This document shows positions 1 through 7,922 of a DNA stretch of 37,337 nt, piece by piece; position 1 is the stretch's first letter, and every line of letters starts with the position of its first letter. The stretch lies in assembly GCF_000162755.2 (NCBI RefSeq), contig NZ_JH413813.1, positions 13,130 to 50,466 on the forward strand, read 5' to 3'. Source of the stretch: Legionella drancourtii LLAP12 (lineage in GTDB: Bacteria; Pseudomonadota; Gammaproteobacteria; Legionellales; Legionellaceae). The position numbers and the translations under genes are program-made. Under the pieces are notes generated by a model. It saw only the letters and a list, made by a program, of their open reading frames with translations. It was not told where the DNA came from and did not search any database.

Positions 1-67
1 TTATGCTCTGCTTCGGTGCTCAAAAATCAACTCATTCTGGCTCAATCTAGCGAAATGTCAACAGCCC
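1..67 (-). repeat. Intergenic repeat family B, copy 1 (cut by window edge)
   Basis: Read on the minus strand, this segment starts with a CTGTTGACATTTCGC edge and contains GTTGATTTTTGAGCACCGAA. The same succession (TTGAC..TTCG, then about 20 nt later GGTTGATTTTCA/TCAAG) recurs in the plus orientation upstream of galU and between galU and pgi. It lies just downstream of pilT and is truncated by the left end of the window. Its function is unknown; it could be a degenerate mobile element or a processed RNA hairpin. Confidence 0.55.
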
Positions 68-75
68 CTAGACTT

Positions 76-1110
76 TTAAAATAAATTCTTATCCACCGCA
101 GCCCCTTGTGCCACATCTTTTGAAATAATATTCTTATTCACTAATTCAGTTAAATGCTGATCTAAAGTCTGCATCCCTTTGGTCTGGCCAGTTTGAATAG
201 AAGAAAACATTTGCGCTACTTTATCTTCACGAATCAAATTACGAATGGCGCCAGTACAAATCATAACTTCCAAAGCAGCAACACGCCCCCCACCAGTCCG
301 TTTCAACAATGTTTGCGCAATAACAGCCTGCAGTGACTCCGACAACATGGAACGTACCATGGCTTTTTCCTCTCCAGGAAATACATCAATAATCCGGTTA
401 ATAGTTTTCGTTGCCGAATTGGTATGCAAGGTGCCGAATACCAAATGCCCGGTTTCTGCGGCAGTCATCGCCAAACGAATCGTTTCCAAATCACGCAACT
501 CACCAACCAGAATCACATCAGGATCTTCACGTAAAGCCGAGCGCAAGGCGGCATTAAAGCTGTGGGTGTCTTTATGCACCTCACGTTGGTTTACTAAACA
601 TTTCTTGCTTTGATGCACAAATTCGACTGGGTCTTCAATCGTTAAAATATGTTCGTAACGCGAGGAATTGATGTAATTAATCATCGCCGCTAAAGTGGTA
701 CTTTTTCCTGAACCTGTAGGCCCAGTTACCAATACCAGTCCCTTAGAAAAACTGGCCATTTCTTCAAAACTCGGCGGTAAATTCAATTCGTCCAAACTTA
801 AAATAGTAGAGGGAATCGTACGAAATACCGCACCAGCACCACGTAAATGATTAAAAACATTTACACGAAAGCGCGATAAGTTTGCTATTTCAAAAGAAAA
901 ATCCGTTTCTAAATGCTCTTCAAATTCTTTTCTTTGCCGATCATTCATCACATCGTAAATAATTTTTATTACCTCTTTATGCTCCAGAGGAGGTAAATTA
1001 ATTTTACGTAAATCCCCATCCACACGAATCATTGGCGGCGATCCTGCAGATAAATGCAAATCAGAAGATTTATTTTTAACTGAAAACGCCAATAACTCAG
1101 CTACATCCAT
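76..1110 (-). CDS. pilT: Type IV pilus retraction ATPase PilT
   Basis: This encodes the hexameric cytoplasmic motor that depolymerises type IV pili and drives twitching and DNA uptake. The 344 residues match the usual PilT length. The N-terminal PAS-like domain begins with the family-typical SSDLHLSAGSPP. Walker A GPTGSGKST is at residues 130-138, the Asp-box/Walker B stretch DVILVGELRD at 198-207, and the His-box GTLHT at about 226-230. The C-terminal AIRNLIRE motif at 288-295 is characteristic of retraction ATPases and separates PilT from the assembly ATPase PilB. It diverges from yggS, a neighbourhood common in gammaproteobacteria. No pilU follows inside the window. The pilus assembly operon pilMNOPQ lies 23 kb away on the same strand. 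Confidence 0.96.
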   Translation of the reverse strand: MDVAELLAFSVKNKSSDLHLSAGSPPMIRVDGDLRKINLPPLEHKEVIKIIYDVMNDRQRKEFEEHLETDFSFEIANLSRFRVNVFNHLRGAGAVFRTIPSTILSLDELNLPPSFEEMASFSKGLVLVTGPTGSGKSTTLAAMINYINSSRYEHILTIEDPVEFVHQSKKCLVNQREVHKDTHSFNAALRSALREDPDVILVGELRDLETIRLAMTAAETGHLVFGTLHTNSATKTINRIIDVFPGEEKAMVRSMLSESLQAVIAQTLLKRTGGGRVAALEVMICTGAIRNLIREDKVAQMFSSIQTGQTKGMQTLDQHLTELVNKNIISKDVAQGAAVDKNLF

Positions 1111-1218
1111 AGCTCAATTGTTCCTAAATTGTGTAATAATAGATTAGCGCATGAAATGTTGCTCGGCAAACATTATTTCTTTTGCTATTGTTAGCGTTTT
1201 AGCATTACAAATTAAAAC

Positions 1219-1905
1219 ATGAACCTTCTACAAAACCTAAATCATATCAAACAACTCATTAAACAAGCAGAATTAAACAGCGGCAGAATGTCTGACGAGG
1301 TTTTACTGCTTGCAGTGAGTAAACAACAAAGCATTAATGCAATTACAGAAGCATTCCACCTTGGAGTAAAGCATTTTGGGGAAAATTATTTTCAAGAAGC
1401 GCAATACAAAATAAACGCATTAAAAGACTTGCCTCTTTGTTGGCATTTTATCGGCCCCATCCAAAGCAATAAAACAAAAGGCATCGCCAGTCATTTCAGT
1501 TGGGTCCATAGTGTCAATCGCAAAAAAATCGCCTTGCTCCTTAATGAACACAGACCGACCAATTTAGGCCCACTGAATGTCTGTATCCAAGTTAATTTAA
1601 TCGATGAAGAAAGCAAATCAGGAATTATGCCGGCAGAGGCTGCTGAGCTAGCCGCAGCGGTTAGTCAATTGCCTCACCTTAGACTTAGAGGATTAATGAC
1701 CATCCCTCCCCCACAAAAAGATCAAAAAAAACAATATGACCTATTCATGCAGCTAAATCAACTCATGCATGCACTGAATCAACAACTAGGGTTAACCATG
1801 GATACCCTGTCAATGGGAATGAGTGACGATTTAATGCCAGCAATTAAAGCTGGGGCTACCATAGTTCGTGTTGGACGTGCTATTTTTGGTGAGCGGCAAA
1901 GCTGA
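1219..1905 (+). CDS. yggS: Pyridoxal phosphate homeostasis protein (YggS/PLPBP family)
   Basis: This is a cytoplasmic fold-type III PLP-binding protein with no known catalytic reaction. The family buffers pyridoxal phosphate and affects amino-acid and keto-acid balance. The PLP lysine is in LLAVSKQQS (K35). The conserved HFGENYFQEA and WHFIGPIQSNKTK blocks follow, and the phosphate-binding C-terminal part reads MGMSDDLMPAI then GATIVRVGRAIFG. Its length of 228 residues is normal. It diverges from pilT and is followed after 44 nt by yggT, so the two are probably cotranscribed. In many relatives proC sits between these two genes; here proC is elsewhere in the window. Confidence 0.95.
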   Translation: MNLLQNLNHIKQLIKQAELNSGRMSDEVLLLAVSKQQSINAITEAFHLGVKHFGENYFQEAQYKINALKDLPLCWHFIGPIQSNKTKGIASHFSWVHSVNRKKIALLLNEHRPTNLGPLNVCIQVNLIDEESKSGIMPAEAAELAAAVSQLPHLRLRGLMTIPPPQKDQKKQYDLFMQLNQLMHALNQQLGLTMDTLSMGMSDDLMPAIKAGATIVRVGRAIFGERQS

Positions 1906-1949
1906 TATACTAGCTGCCGTGCTATTATTTAGATGCTATAGGGGCAAAC

Positions 1950-2525
1950 ATGTCGGGTTTAACAGCAGTAGGATTATTTGTTGTTTCATTATTTTTTTCA
2001 CTTCTCATTTTTACTATATGGCTGCGTATGGCTTTGCGCTATTTTCGCATTAGTGCGTTAAACCCCTTGAGCCAGCTCATTCATACGATTACAGATCCAC
2101 TAGTTAACCCAATACAACAGCTGTTCAAACAAAAACCGAAACCTGGACAAAAATATGATGTAGCTGCAATTAGTGCATTAGTTCTAGTTGAGATCTTTAA
2201 AATACTCCTCATTAGCCTTATTGCCTTCCATGGCGTCATGCCAATGGGTTATTTTTTAGTTTATGTGATCGCAGATTTAATCGTCCAACCTTGTGATCTA
2301 CTCTTTTTTGCTATTTTAATTCGCGTGATTATGAGCTTTGCAAATCCTGCTTGGAATGGTCCAATCGCAGATGTTTTACGCATCTTAACCGAACCACTTT
2401 TAAAGTATGGCCGACGATTTTTTCCGAATATCTCTGGTTTTGATTTTTCGCCTTTCCTCATCCTTATGGTCTTAAAAGTAATCACCTTATTTATTAACGC
2501 CAACCTGCCCTGGAGATTATTATAA
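1950..2525 (+). CDS. yggT: YggT family integral membrane protein
   Basis: This is an inner-membrane protein of the YggT (PF02325) family, with two repeated halves. Hydrophobic segments occur near residues 5-25 and 65-95 and again at about 100-130 and 165-190. Each half carries the family pattern of a basic/Pro-rich loop after the first helix (PLSQLIHTITDPLVNPIQQL, and later RILTEPLLKYGRRFFP). The start is supported by a purine-rich AGGGGC just upstream. The role is not well defined; the family has been linked to osmotic and ion homeostasis. It follows yggS closely in a likely two-gene operon. Confidence 0.92.
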   Translation: MSGLTAVGLFVVSLFFSLLIFTIWLRMALRYFRISALNPLSQLIHTITDPLVNPIQQLFKQKPKPGQKYDVAAISALVLVEIFKILLISLIAFHGVMPMGYFLVYVIADLIVQPCDLLFFAILIRVIMSFANPAWNGPIADVLRILTEPLLKYGRRFFPNISGFDFSPFLILMVLKVITLFINANLPWRLL

Positions 2526-2571
2526 AACAAACTATACTTACATATAGACGACGGACAGCAAGGATGAAATC

Positions 2572-3132
2572 ATGAAATTGACTCATAGTGTGAGTTTAGC
2601 ATTGGTTCTTTTACCCTTTAGTCTATTTGCTGATACGCAATCGTTGTATTGTCCGCAGAATCATGCCTACATTAGTATTGGCATGACTCCCGATCAAGTT
2701 ATTGCTGCCTGCGGCCAGCCCGTAAGCCAACAAGATTCGAATCAACCCGTAACGCAAAAAATTCCAGTGCAACAACTAATTTACAATAATATGGGTACTA
2801 GCTCTGCGTTTTACGGCGTGTGGAACGTCTCCACTGGTAGCAGCGGTTCACGACTGGAAGTTAGTATTGTTGATAAAAAAGTAAAAGACATCAAATTAAA
2901 CAGTTCAGATACCAACGCTGCTTCTATTTGTAGCGGAAATAGCATTCAAGTTGGCGATCCAGTAGAAAAAGTTTACTATTCCTGTGGAAGTCCTTCCTTG
3001 ACGAACAATACGTACATTAATGAAATAGTGCCAACAGCACAAAAACCGCAGGTATGGATCTATCAATTCGATCAATATCAACCACCAGTAACCTTGACTT
3101 TTGTTGATGGCAGACTAAAATCCTTCAATTAA
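2572..3132 (+). CDS. Secreted two-module DUF2845-like protein
   Basis: This 186-residue protein has a clear Sec signal peptide: MKLTHSVSLALVLLPFSLFA, with likely cleavage after FA and before DTQS. The mature part contains two related modules, one with ISIGMTPDQVIAACGQP and one with IQVGDPVEKVYYSCGSP. Each is followed by a beta-rich stretch (LIYNN..., WIYQFDQYQPPVTLTFVDG). This resembles DUF2845 and the SmpA/OmlA-like outer-membrane folds, which share a G-x-s-x-x-x-V-x-x-x-CGxP signature. It is probably periplasmic. The Cys residues could form a disulfide within or between modules. The ribosome-binding site AAGGATG precedes the start. The function is unknown. Confidence 0.75.
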   Translation: MKLTHSVSLALVLLPFSLFADTQSLYCPQNHAYISIGMTPDQVIAACGQPVSQQDSNQPVTQKIPVQQLIYNNMGTSSAFYGVWNVSTGSSGSRLEVSIVDKKVKDIKLNSSDTNAASICSGNSIQVGDPVEKVYYSCGSPSLTNNTYINEIVPTAQKPQVWIYQFDQYQPPVTLTFVDGRLKSFN

Positions 3133-3152
3133 TTAATTGAGGTACTACTCTA

Positions 3153-3434
3153 ATGTCCGAAACCGTAGATGATATCACTATTGCCTTTAGTGAAAATGGC
3201 ACTGAAACAACCAAGGAACTGGATAAACAAGTATTAACTAAAGGTGCGTGGACTACCATCATGTTTAAATATCAAGATTGGGATAATGCCAAAAATGATT
3301 ATGGTCCAGTGAAATATACTATTCGCCGTTATCAAAAGCGTAACAATCAATATTGGCAAAAATCCAAATTTAATATTTCCAGTGCCGACCAAGCACAAAA
3401 GATTGTTGATATTCTAAGTGATTGGTTAAAATAA
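3153..3434 (+). CDS. Small conserved protein of unknown function
   Basis: This 93-residue cytoplasmic protein starts 20 nt after the secreted protein, with GAGGTA upstream as a ribosome-binding site. It has an acidic N-terminus, a central segment with KGAWTTIMFKYQDWD, a basic stretch YTIRRYQKRNNQYWQKSKFN, and a C-terminal helix SSADQAQKIVDILSDWL. The mix of a basic beta hairpin and a helix would suit nucleic-acid binding, but that is only inference. I recognise the sequence style as a conserved proteobacterial orphan and cannot name a function. A hairpin follows the stop codon. Confidence 0.7.
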   Translation: MSETVDDITIAFSENGTETTKELDKQVLTKGAWTTIMFKYQDWDNAKNDYGPVKYTIRRYQKRNNQYWQKSKFNISSADQAQKIVDILSDWLK

Positions 3435-3444
3435 TTTTTTGTAG

Positions 3445-3469
3445 CCGGATTAGGTGAAGTCTAATCCGG
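3445..3469 (+). terminator. Stem-loop after the 93-aa gene
   Basis: A perfect 9-bp stem (CCGGATTAG / CTAATCCGG) with a 7-nt loop lies 10 nt after the stop codon. A T-run precedes the stem rather than following it, so this is not a textbook intrinsic terminator. It probably marks a transcript 3' end. Confidence 0.45.
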
Positions 3470-3595
3470 AAATACAACACCCATGCCGTACAATGAGCTC
3501 CCACCTTGCTACTAAAAGTAACTGTAACTGAAATCGTGAAACGTTCCGGTACGTTATTTTTCACAAACTAAAATTACTTTTCAAGTCATTGCAAA

Positions 3596-3625
3596 TTGCG
3601 ATTAACTGACGCATTATGCTATAGT
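3596..3625 (+). promoter_or_regulatory. Putative promoter of the toxin-antitoxin pair
   Basis: TTGCGA and TATAGT are separated by 18 nt and end about 30 nt before the antitoxin start. About 50 nt upstream, at roughly 3541-3556, is AACGT-N6-ACGTT, an inverted repeat that could be an autoregulatory operator. Assigned by eye only. Confidence 0.35.
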
Positions 3626-3654
3626 TAATTTATATTTATATGAGGGAGATTGAC

Positions 3655-3876
3655 ATGGCTCAATCGGTGAGATTGTCAGATACATTAGTCAAACAAGCTA
3701 AAGCAGTGGGTGAGGTAATGTCTCGCTCTGGAGCGGGACAAATTGAGCATTGGGCAAAAATAGGAAAAATCGCAGAAGACAATCCTGATTTATCTTATGC
3801 GTTTATTAGGGATAGCTTGTTAGCAAAAGCAGAAATAGATAATGGATTGGTTGATGATTATGAATTTGACCATTAA
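3655..3876 (+). CDS. ParD-like antitoxin of a type II toxin-antitoxin system
   Basis: This acidic, mostly helical 73-residue protein begins MAQSVRLSDTLVKQAK, a ribbon-helix-helix type DNA-binding N-terminus. GAGQIEHWAKIGKIAEDNPD follows, as in ParD-like antitoxins, and the tail is acidic (DDYEFDH). I chose the ATG at 3655 because GAGGGAG lies 7 nt upstream; the in-frame ATG at 3640 overlaps that ribosome-binding site. The gene overlaps the toxin start. The expected role is to neutralise the downstream toxin and repress the operon. The pair lies on the boundary between housekeeping genes and a gene-poor stretch. Confidence 0.8.
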   Translation: MAQSVRLSDTLVKQAKAVGEVMSRSGAGQIEHWAKIGKIAEDNPDLSYAFIRDSLLAKAEIDNGLVDDYEFDH

Positions 3877-4144
3877 ACAATCCAACTCTTTTAAGAAAAC
3901 CGTAAAAAAATTGCCTAAACAATATAAAGCAATCCTCGATGAAGATGTTAGGAAATTAGCTAATGCTCCTGAAATTGGGGAGCGCAAAAAAGGAGATTTG
4001 GATTTTTTAAGAGTTCATAAATTCAACTTATCAAATCAGGAAGTATTATTAGCCTATATGTATAAAAATGAAGAGCTCGTATTAACCCTACTTAAATTAG
4101 GAACTCACGAAAATTTTTACCGCGATATCAAAAACATCTTTTAA
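3860..4144 (+). CDS. RelE/ParE-superfamily toxin
   Basis: This small basic protein (94 residues from the ATG at 3860) has the RelE/ParE layout. An N-terminal strand-helix reads LTIKQSNSFKKTVKKLPKQYK. The KKGDLDFLRVHKF core follows, then LLAYMYKNEELVLTLLKLGTHENFYRD, which is typical of the YafQ/RelE-like C-terminal sheet and of the His-Glu-Asn-Phe-Tyr end of mRNA interferases in this superfamily. It overlaps the antitoxin gene by 17 nt, the usual antitoxin-first arrangement. An alternative start at 3842 adds six residues. It probably cleaves ribosome-bound mRNA, but a gyrase-poisoning ParE role cannot be excluded by eye. Confidence 0.82.
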   Translation: MNLTIKQSNSFKKTVKKLPKQYKAILDEDVRKLANAPEIGERKKGDLDFLRVHKFNLSNQEVLLAYMYKNEELVLTLLKLGTHENFYRDIKNIF

Positions 4145-4517
4145 AATCGATGAGTTTTCAACGAATAATAGAATACCAAGATGCGCTCAAGAAAACCTAT
4201 TGCATTCAAATGGCGTCATTTTAGGCAAAATAGGGTAATTTATAATATATTTAAATTTCATTAAGAATAAAACCATTATTCGTCACAATTAAAATCAATT
4301 AGCTTTAATGATATTTCATTTGAAACTTAATGAAATAAATTAGTCCCCCTTGGCCTATATCCGTGTAATAGGCCCGGGAGAAATGTCAAAATCTCGATGA
4401 ACTATCGGATTTAAATGTAGCTGACCTGTTACATATCTGTTAATAAATTAGTTACTTGTAATGAAAATACCTCTTCATGTCTTCAATGCCTCGCATAAAA
4501 TTATGTAAATTAAAAAA
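4145..4517. other. Intergenic region without a recognisable gene
   Basis: This stretch of about 370 nt between the toxin gene and arfB is very AT-rich. It contains one clean stem (GGCCTAT at 4352-4358, ATAGGCC at 4368-4374) directly followed by CCCGGGAG. The stem could terminate one or both of the converging transcripts. I see no open frame with a ribosome-binding site. Confidence 0.4.
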
Positions 4518-4934
4518 CTACACTGGTGATTGGCGTAGCTTTTTTAAATCACCTCGACGCTGTTTGCTAGCAAGTCGTTTCTTGACCGACCCTTTAGATG
4601 GTTTTGTTTTCCTGCGCTTAATAGGTACTGAACTTACTTTTTTAATTAATTCAACTAAGCGCGCCAAAGCATCAGTCCTATTTTTCTCTTGACTTCGATA
4701 CTTTTGTGCCTTAATAATGATCATCCCATCGGCTGTAATACGATTATCTTTTAATTGCATTAATCTGAGCTTATACTCATCAGACAAATTAGACTGTGCG
4801 AGACTAAAACGCAGATGAATGGCGGTAGAAACCTTATTCACATTTTGCCCCCCAGCCCCTTGGGCACGAATGGGAAGCAACTCAATATCTGATAGAGAAA
4901 TGAAAATACTGTTTGTTATTTTTAACAAAATCAT
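4518..4934 (-). CDS. arfB: Peptidyl-tRNA hydrolase ArfB (ribosome rescue)
   Basis: This codon-independent release factor hydrolyses peptidyl-tRNA on stalled ribosomes. The GGQ catalytic motif lies in IRAQGAGGQNVNKVSTAIHL (GGQ at 28-30). IIIKAQKYRSQEKNR follows as in the family. The C-terminal tail is strongly basic (RRKTKPSKGSVKKRLASKQR), the part that enters the empty mRNA channel. The 138 residues match ArfB/YaeJ and not the 350-residue RF1/RF2. Its start overlaps the stop of the upstream F-box-like gene by 4 nt (ATGA), so translation is probably coupled. Confidence 0.93.
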   Translation of the reverse strand: MILLKITNSIFISLSDIELLPIRAQGAGGQNVNKVSTAIHLRFSLAQSNLSDEYKLRLMQLKDNRITADGMIIIKAQKYRSQEKNRTDALARLVELIKKVSSVPIKRRKTKPSKGSVKKRLASKQRRGDLKKLRQSPV

Positions 4935-5908
4935 CCTACGTTAGAACAAATAAATGCTGATTGTATCTCAGATGCTTGAATCATATCGACCAATTTTTTC
5001 TTTAATGCAGGTAAATCAGTAGTGCTTCGAATAGTGCGTAAGACATTCAATGCCTGCATATCTTTTTGCGCAGCAATGTCAGCACCGCGCATATGATTCA
5101 CACCCCTGCTTCCATTTACTGTTCCAGAACGCATTATTGCGAAATCAACCCCCATTATATTTCCTGCTAATTTAGCATCTGGCCACCAAGGCTCAACTTT
5201 TTTAGTAAGATTATTAAAATAGCTTAAAACCCGATTAAATGTTTCACTATTAAATTCAGGTGTCGGTTCAAATGGCACTTCTGGATCACAATAATGCTGA
5301 GCGACATGAGCAGGAAGATAGAATTCTGCCATCCCTATTATTTGTTTCCAATGCTTAAGCTTAGTATGCCAATCCCATTGGTTAAAATATTTAACAAAGG
5401 TTTGAAGTGCGTTGATAATAGCAAAATCATAATGTTTTTCATTATATTCCTCACCATTTAACACATAACGGATCCCATTTTTTTCAAGTCCATCAAATTG
5501 GCTTAATAACTCAACAGCAATCCGCTTACCCTCTTCGTGTTGAGACAGACAATTCAAGATCATTGGCCCCATATATTTAACATCCAAAGCCCATAGGATG
5601 TATTCCCAAACCGTGATATTTTCAAAAACTCGACCCGACTTATCCTTTATAAGACCTCTTTTTAATAGAAGCTGAGGATATTTTTCGAGCATTTCTTTTA
5701 CTTTAGATTGTGTTCCTTCAGTTACGTACTGCGCCAGTCTAACCCTTAAACGTTCAGGTTTAGATAATTGATAAAAATGGCGACAGGTAAAGGCAAAGCT
5801 ATCATGTGCTTGTGGGTGTGGTTCTAAATTTAGTCTAATAATATTCGTTAATTCATCAGCTAATAAATTAAATAGAGAATTACCGGTAGATTCTGCTTTT
5901 TCTTGCAT
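4931..5908 (-). CDS. F-box-like protein, candidate Dot/Icm effector
   Basis: This 325-residue cytoplasmic-type protein has no signal peptide. Near residues 11-50, the stretch LFNLLADELTNIIRLNL, followed by AFTCRHFYQLSK, matches the eukaryotic F-box pattern (L-x-x-L-x-x-E-[LI] ... C-[RK]-x-F). Next is KVKEMLEKYPQLLLKRG and then SGRVFENITVWEYILWALD (about 90-109). That SGR-x-F-x-NIT-x-W/F-x-Y-x-LWALD module is familiar from Legionella effector-type proteins. F-box effectors of this group recruit host SCF ubiquitin ligase, so that role is inferred here. I prefer the start at 5908, with GAGGG 8 nt upstream, over the ATG at 5923. The C-terminal half is unrecognised. Confidence 0.7.
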   Translation of the reverse strand: MQEKAESTGNSLFNLLADELTNIIRLNLEPHPQAHDSFAFTCRHFYQLSKPERLRVRLAQYVTEGTQSKVKEMLEKYPQLLLKRGLIKDKSGRVFENITVWEYILWALDVKYMGPMILNCLSQHEEGKRIAVELLSQFDGLEKNGIRYVLNGEEYNEKHYDFAIINALQTFVKYFNQWDWHTKLKHWKQIIGMAEFYLPAHVAQHYCDPEVPFEPTPEFNSETFNRVLSYFNNLTKKVEPWWPDAKLAGNIMGVDFAIMRSGTVNGSRGVNHMRGADIAAQKDMQALNVLRTIRSTTDLPALKKKLVDMIQASEIQSAFICSNVG

Positions 5909-6061
5909 GGGGATAGCCCTCATTAAATGAGAGCTGATGGTACATCAAGTGCTATAATCGAGCAATATGCATTGCTACATCAATGATGTTCATGTCGTCA
6001 ACCTATGTAAGAACTAATCTGTCCTGGAAACAGTGACAAAGCCGCAGCCTCCAGAACCGCT

Positions 6062-7120
6062 CTAATCAATCCACTCTAAACCAGAATGCATCCGTGTAAA
6101 ATAATCGTCAACCATTGATTCTGAAACCATCTCCAAACTATCAGGATGCCAACGAGGAGTCTTGTCTTTATCAATTAATAAAGCACGGACTCCTTCATAA
6201 AAATCACTACCATGCATGAAATGACTAACAAGGTTATAATCCATTTGTAAACACTGGTCTAAACTTAAGCCTTTAGCTTTTTGCAATTGCGCTAAAGTTA
6301 CTTTAAGACTGATTGGTGATTTTTGTGACAGTGCATTATCAATACTTACAGGCCATACCCCATCTAAATCTTGCAAAGAAGACTTAATCGTTTCTACCGT
6401 AGAATGAGCAAAACAAACATCAATGGCTGGCTTAATCTGGCTGGGCTCTACTGTAGAAGACTCTGTGACATACTCATACAAGCACTGATCAACCCCCTTA
6501 AATGCATCCACTGATAAATCCGTATTCTTTAACGTATTTAACAGGGCAGGAATTTGTTCTGAAGAGATGATTTGTTTTACTAACCCAGCCCTTAGCGCAT
6601 CCTGAGGCCCCAGGCGATTGCCGGTTAATCCCAAGTAAATACCTAAATACCCCGGGCAGCGAGTTAACAAATAGCTAGCACCGATGTCAGGAAAAAAACC
6701 AATACTTGTTTCAGGCATAGCAAAAACAAAATGATCGCTCGCAACAGGATGACTACCGTGTAATGAAATCCCTACACCGCCCCCCATAACCAGACCATCG
6801 ATCAATGAAATATAAGGCTTACCTAAATGATGAATAAAATGATTTAAACGATATTCATGCCAAAAGAATTGCATTTGTTCTGAGTCATTTAAGCGACCAG
6901 AAAAATAAAGTGAGCGTACATCGCCTCCGGCACAAAAAGCATTGCCCGGAACTGCCTGGACGACAATAGCATGAATGTTGTCGTCTTTTTTCCAAAGACT
7001 TAATTGTCTTTGCATGCGCAGAATCATCGTTAACGTCAATGCATTTAATGCACTGGGCCGATTTAAGGTGATTAATCCTAACTGACCTTCTTGTGTAAAA
7101 AGCACATCATCAGTCATCAT
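6062..7120 (-). CDS. 3-hydroxyisobutyryl-CoA hydrolase
   Basis: This crotonase-superfamily enzyme is expected to hydrolyse 3-hydroxyisobutyryl-CoA in valine catabolism. The crotonase core runs through NAFCAGGDVRSLY (about 60-72) and GGGVGISLHGSHPVASDHF. The diagnostic stretch MPETSIGFFPDIGASYLL places the catalytic-type Glu near 137 and Asp near 145, as in human HIBCH. The 352 residues, against about 260 for plain enoyl-CoA hydratases, and the C-terminal extension (KDKTPRWHP) support the hydrolase call. It overlaps the stop codon of the preceding hydratase gene by one base (TAATG), so the genes are cotranscribed. Confidence 0.9.
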   Translation of the reverse strand: MMTDDVLFTQEGQLGLITLNRPSALNALTLTMILRMQRQLSLWKKDDNIHAIVVQAVPGNAFCAGGDVRSLYFSGRLNDSEQMQFFWHEYRLNHFIHHLGKPYISLIDGLVMGGGVGISLHGSHPVASDHFVFAMPETSIGFFPDIGASYLLTRCPGYLGIYLGLTGNRLGPQDALRAGLVKQIISSEQIPALLNTLKNTDLSVDAFKGVDQCLYEYVTESSTVEPSQIKPAIDVCFAHSTVETIKSSLQDLDGVWPVSIDNALSQKSPISLKVTLAQLQKAKGLSLDQCLQMDYNLVSHFMHGSDFYEGVRALLIDKDKTPRWHPDSLEMVSESMVDDYFTRMHSGLEWID

Positions 7121-7896
7121 TATATTCCCTTAAATTGTGCAACTCGTTTACCTAAAAATGCAGACACGCCTTCTTGTTTGTCCTCAGTTGCACATGCCTT
7201 AGCAAAATGAATTGCTTCTAAATGCAAAGCATCGGTCAAAGATAAGTCATAACCATGATCAATCGCTTCCATAACTCCAGCTACGGCAAGCGGTGCCATA
7301 CTTAAAATACCTTGCAACATAGTTTTACCATGCGCCAACAGGGCTTCAGGTTCGACTACCTCACTAACTAATCCCCACTGCAACGCGGTTTCCGCATTGA
7401 TAAAACGAGCGGTTAAGCATAAATCCAAAGCCCGACCTTTGCCAATTAAACGCGCCAGACGTTGCGTACCACCATAACCTGGAATAACACCTAATTTGAC
7501 TTCAGGTTGGCCAAATTGTGCCTTGGTAGAAGCAATTCTGAAGGTGGCCGAAATGGCTAGCTCGCAACCACCACCAAAAGCAAAACCATTCACCGCAGCT
7601 AAAGAAGGTTTGCCTATAGTTTCTAATAAACGAAAAACTTCTTGGCCATAACAGGAAAATTCGTAACCTGTTTGTGCCGTACATTCAGCCAATCGGTTAA
7701 TATCAGCACCCGCACAAAAGGCCTTACCATTGCCAGTAATCATGATGGCTTTTACTTTGGGATTGTTTTTTGCTGCCGTTAATAATTTTGCTAAAGTAGT
7801 TAACACTTCGGTACTTAAAGCATTTAATTTGTCTGGTCTATTCAAAGTAAGCAACAATATTCCCTGGCTATCTAATTCTTGTTCAATTAAATTCAT
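7120..7896 (-). CDS. Enoyl-CoA hydratase
   Basis: This crotonase-family hydratase of 258 residues probably adds water to methacrylyl-CoA or another short enoyl-CoA in the branched-chain pathway. It shows GKAFCAGADINRLAE (oxyanion hole), AVNGFAFGGGCELA with one catalytic Glu, and FGQPEVKLGVIPGYGGTQRL with the second. The start at 7896 is chosen because AGGAG lies 8 nt upstream; a longer frame to 7929 would overlap the dehydrogenase stop and lacks such a site. It is the middle gene of a three-gene minus-strand operon. Confidence 0.92.
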   Translation of the reverse strand: MNLIEQELDSQGILLLTLNRPDKLNALSTEVLTTLAKLLTAAKNNPKVKAIMITGNGKAFCAGADINRLAECTAQTGYEFSCYGQEVFRLLETIGKPSLAAVNGFAFGGGCELAISATFRIASTKAQFGQPEVKLGVIPGYGGTQRLARLIGKGRALDLCLTARFINAETALQWGLVSEVVEPEALLAHGKTMLQGILSMAPLAVAGVMEAIDHGYDLSLTDALHLEAIHFAKACATEDKQEGVSAFLGKRVAQFKGI

Positions 7897-7922
7897 TAAT
7901 TTAACTCCTGTTAATAACGTAA

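Noticed and set aside
245-613. Plus-strand open frame of 122 codons opposite pilT
   Set aside because: It is antisense to a strongly conserved ATPase core and has no family features; it is a shadow frame.
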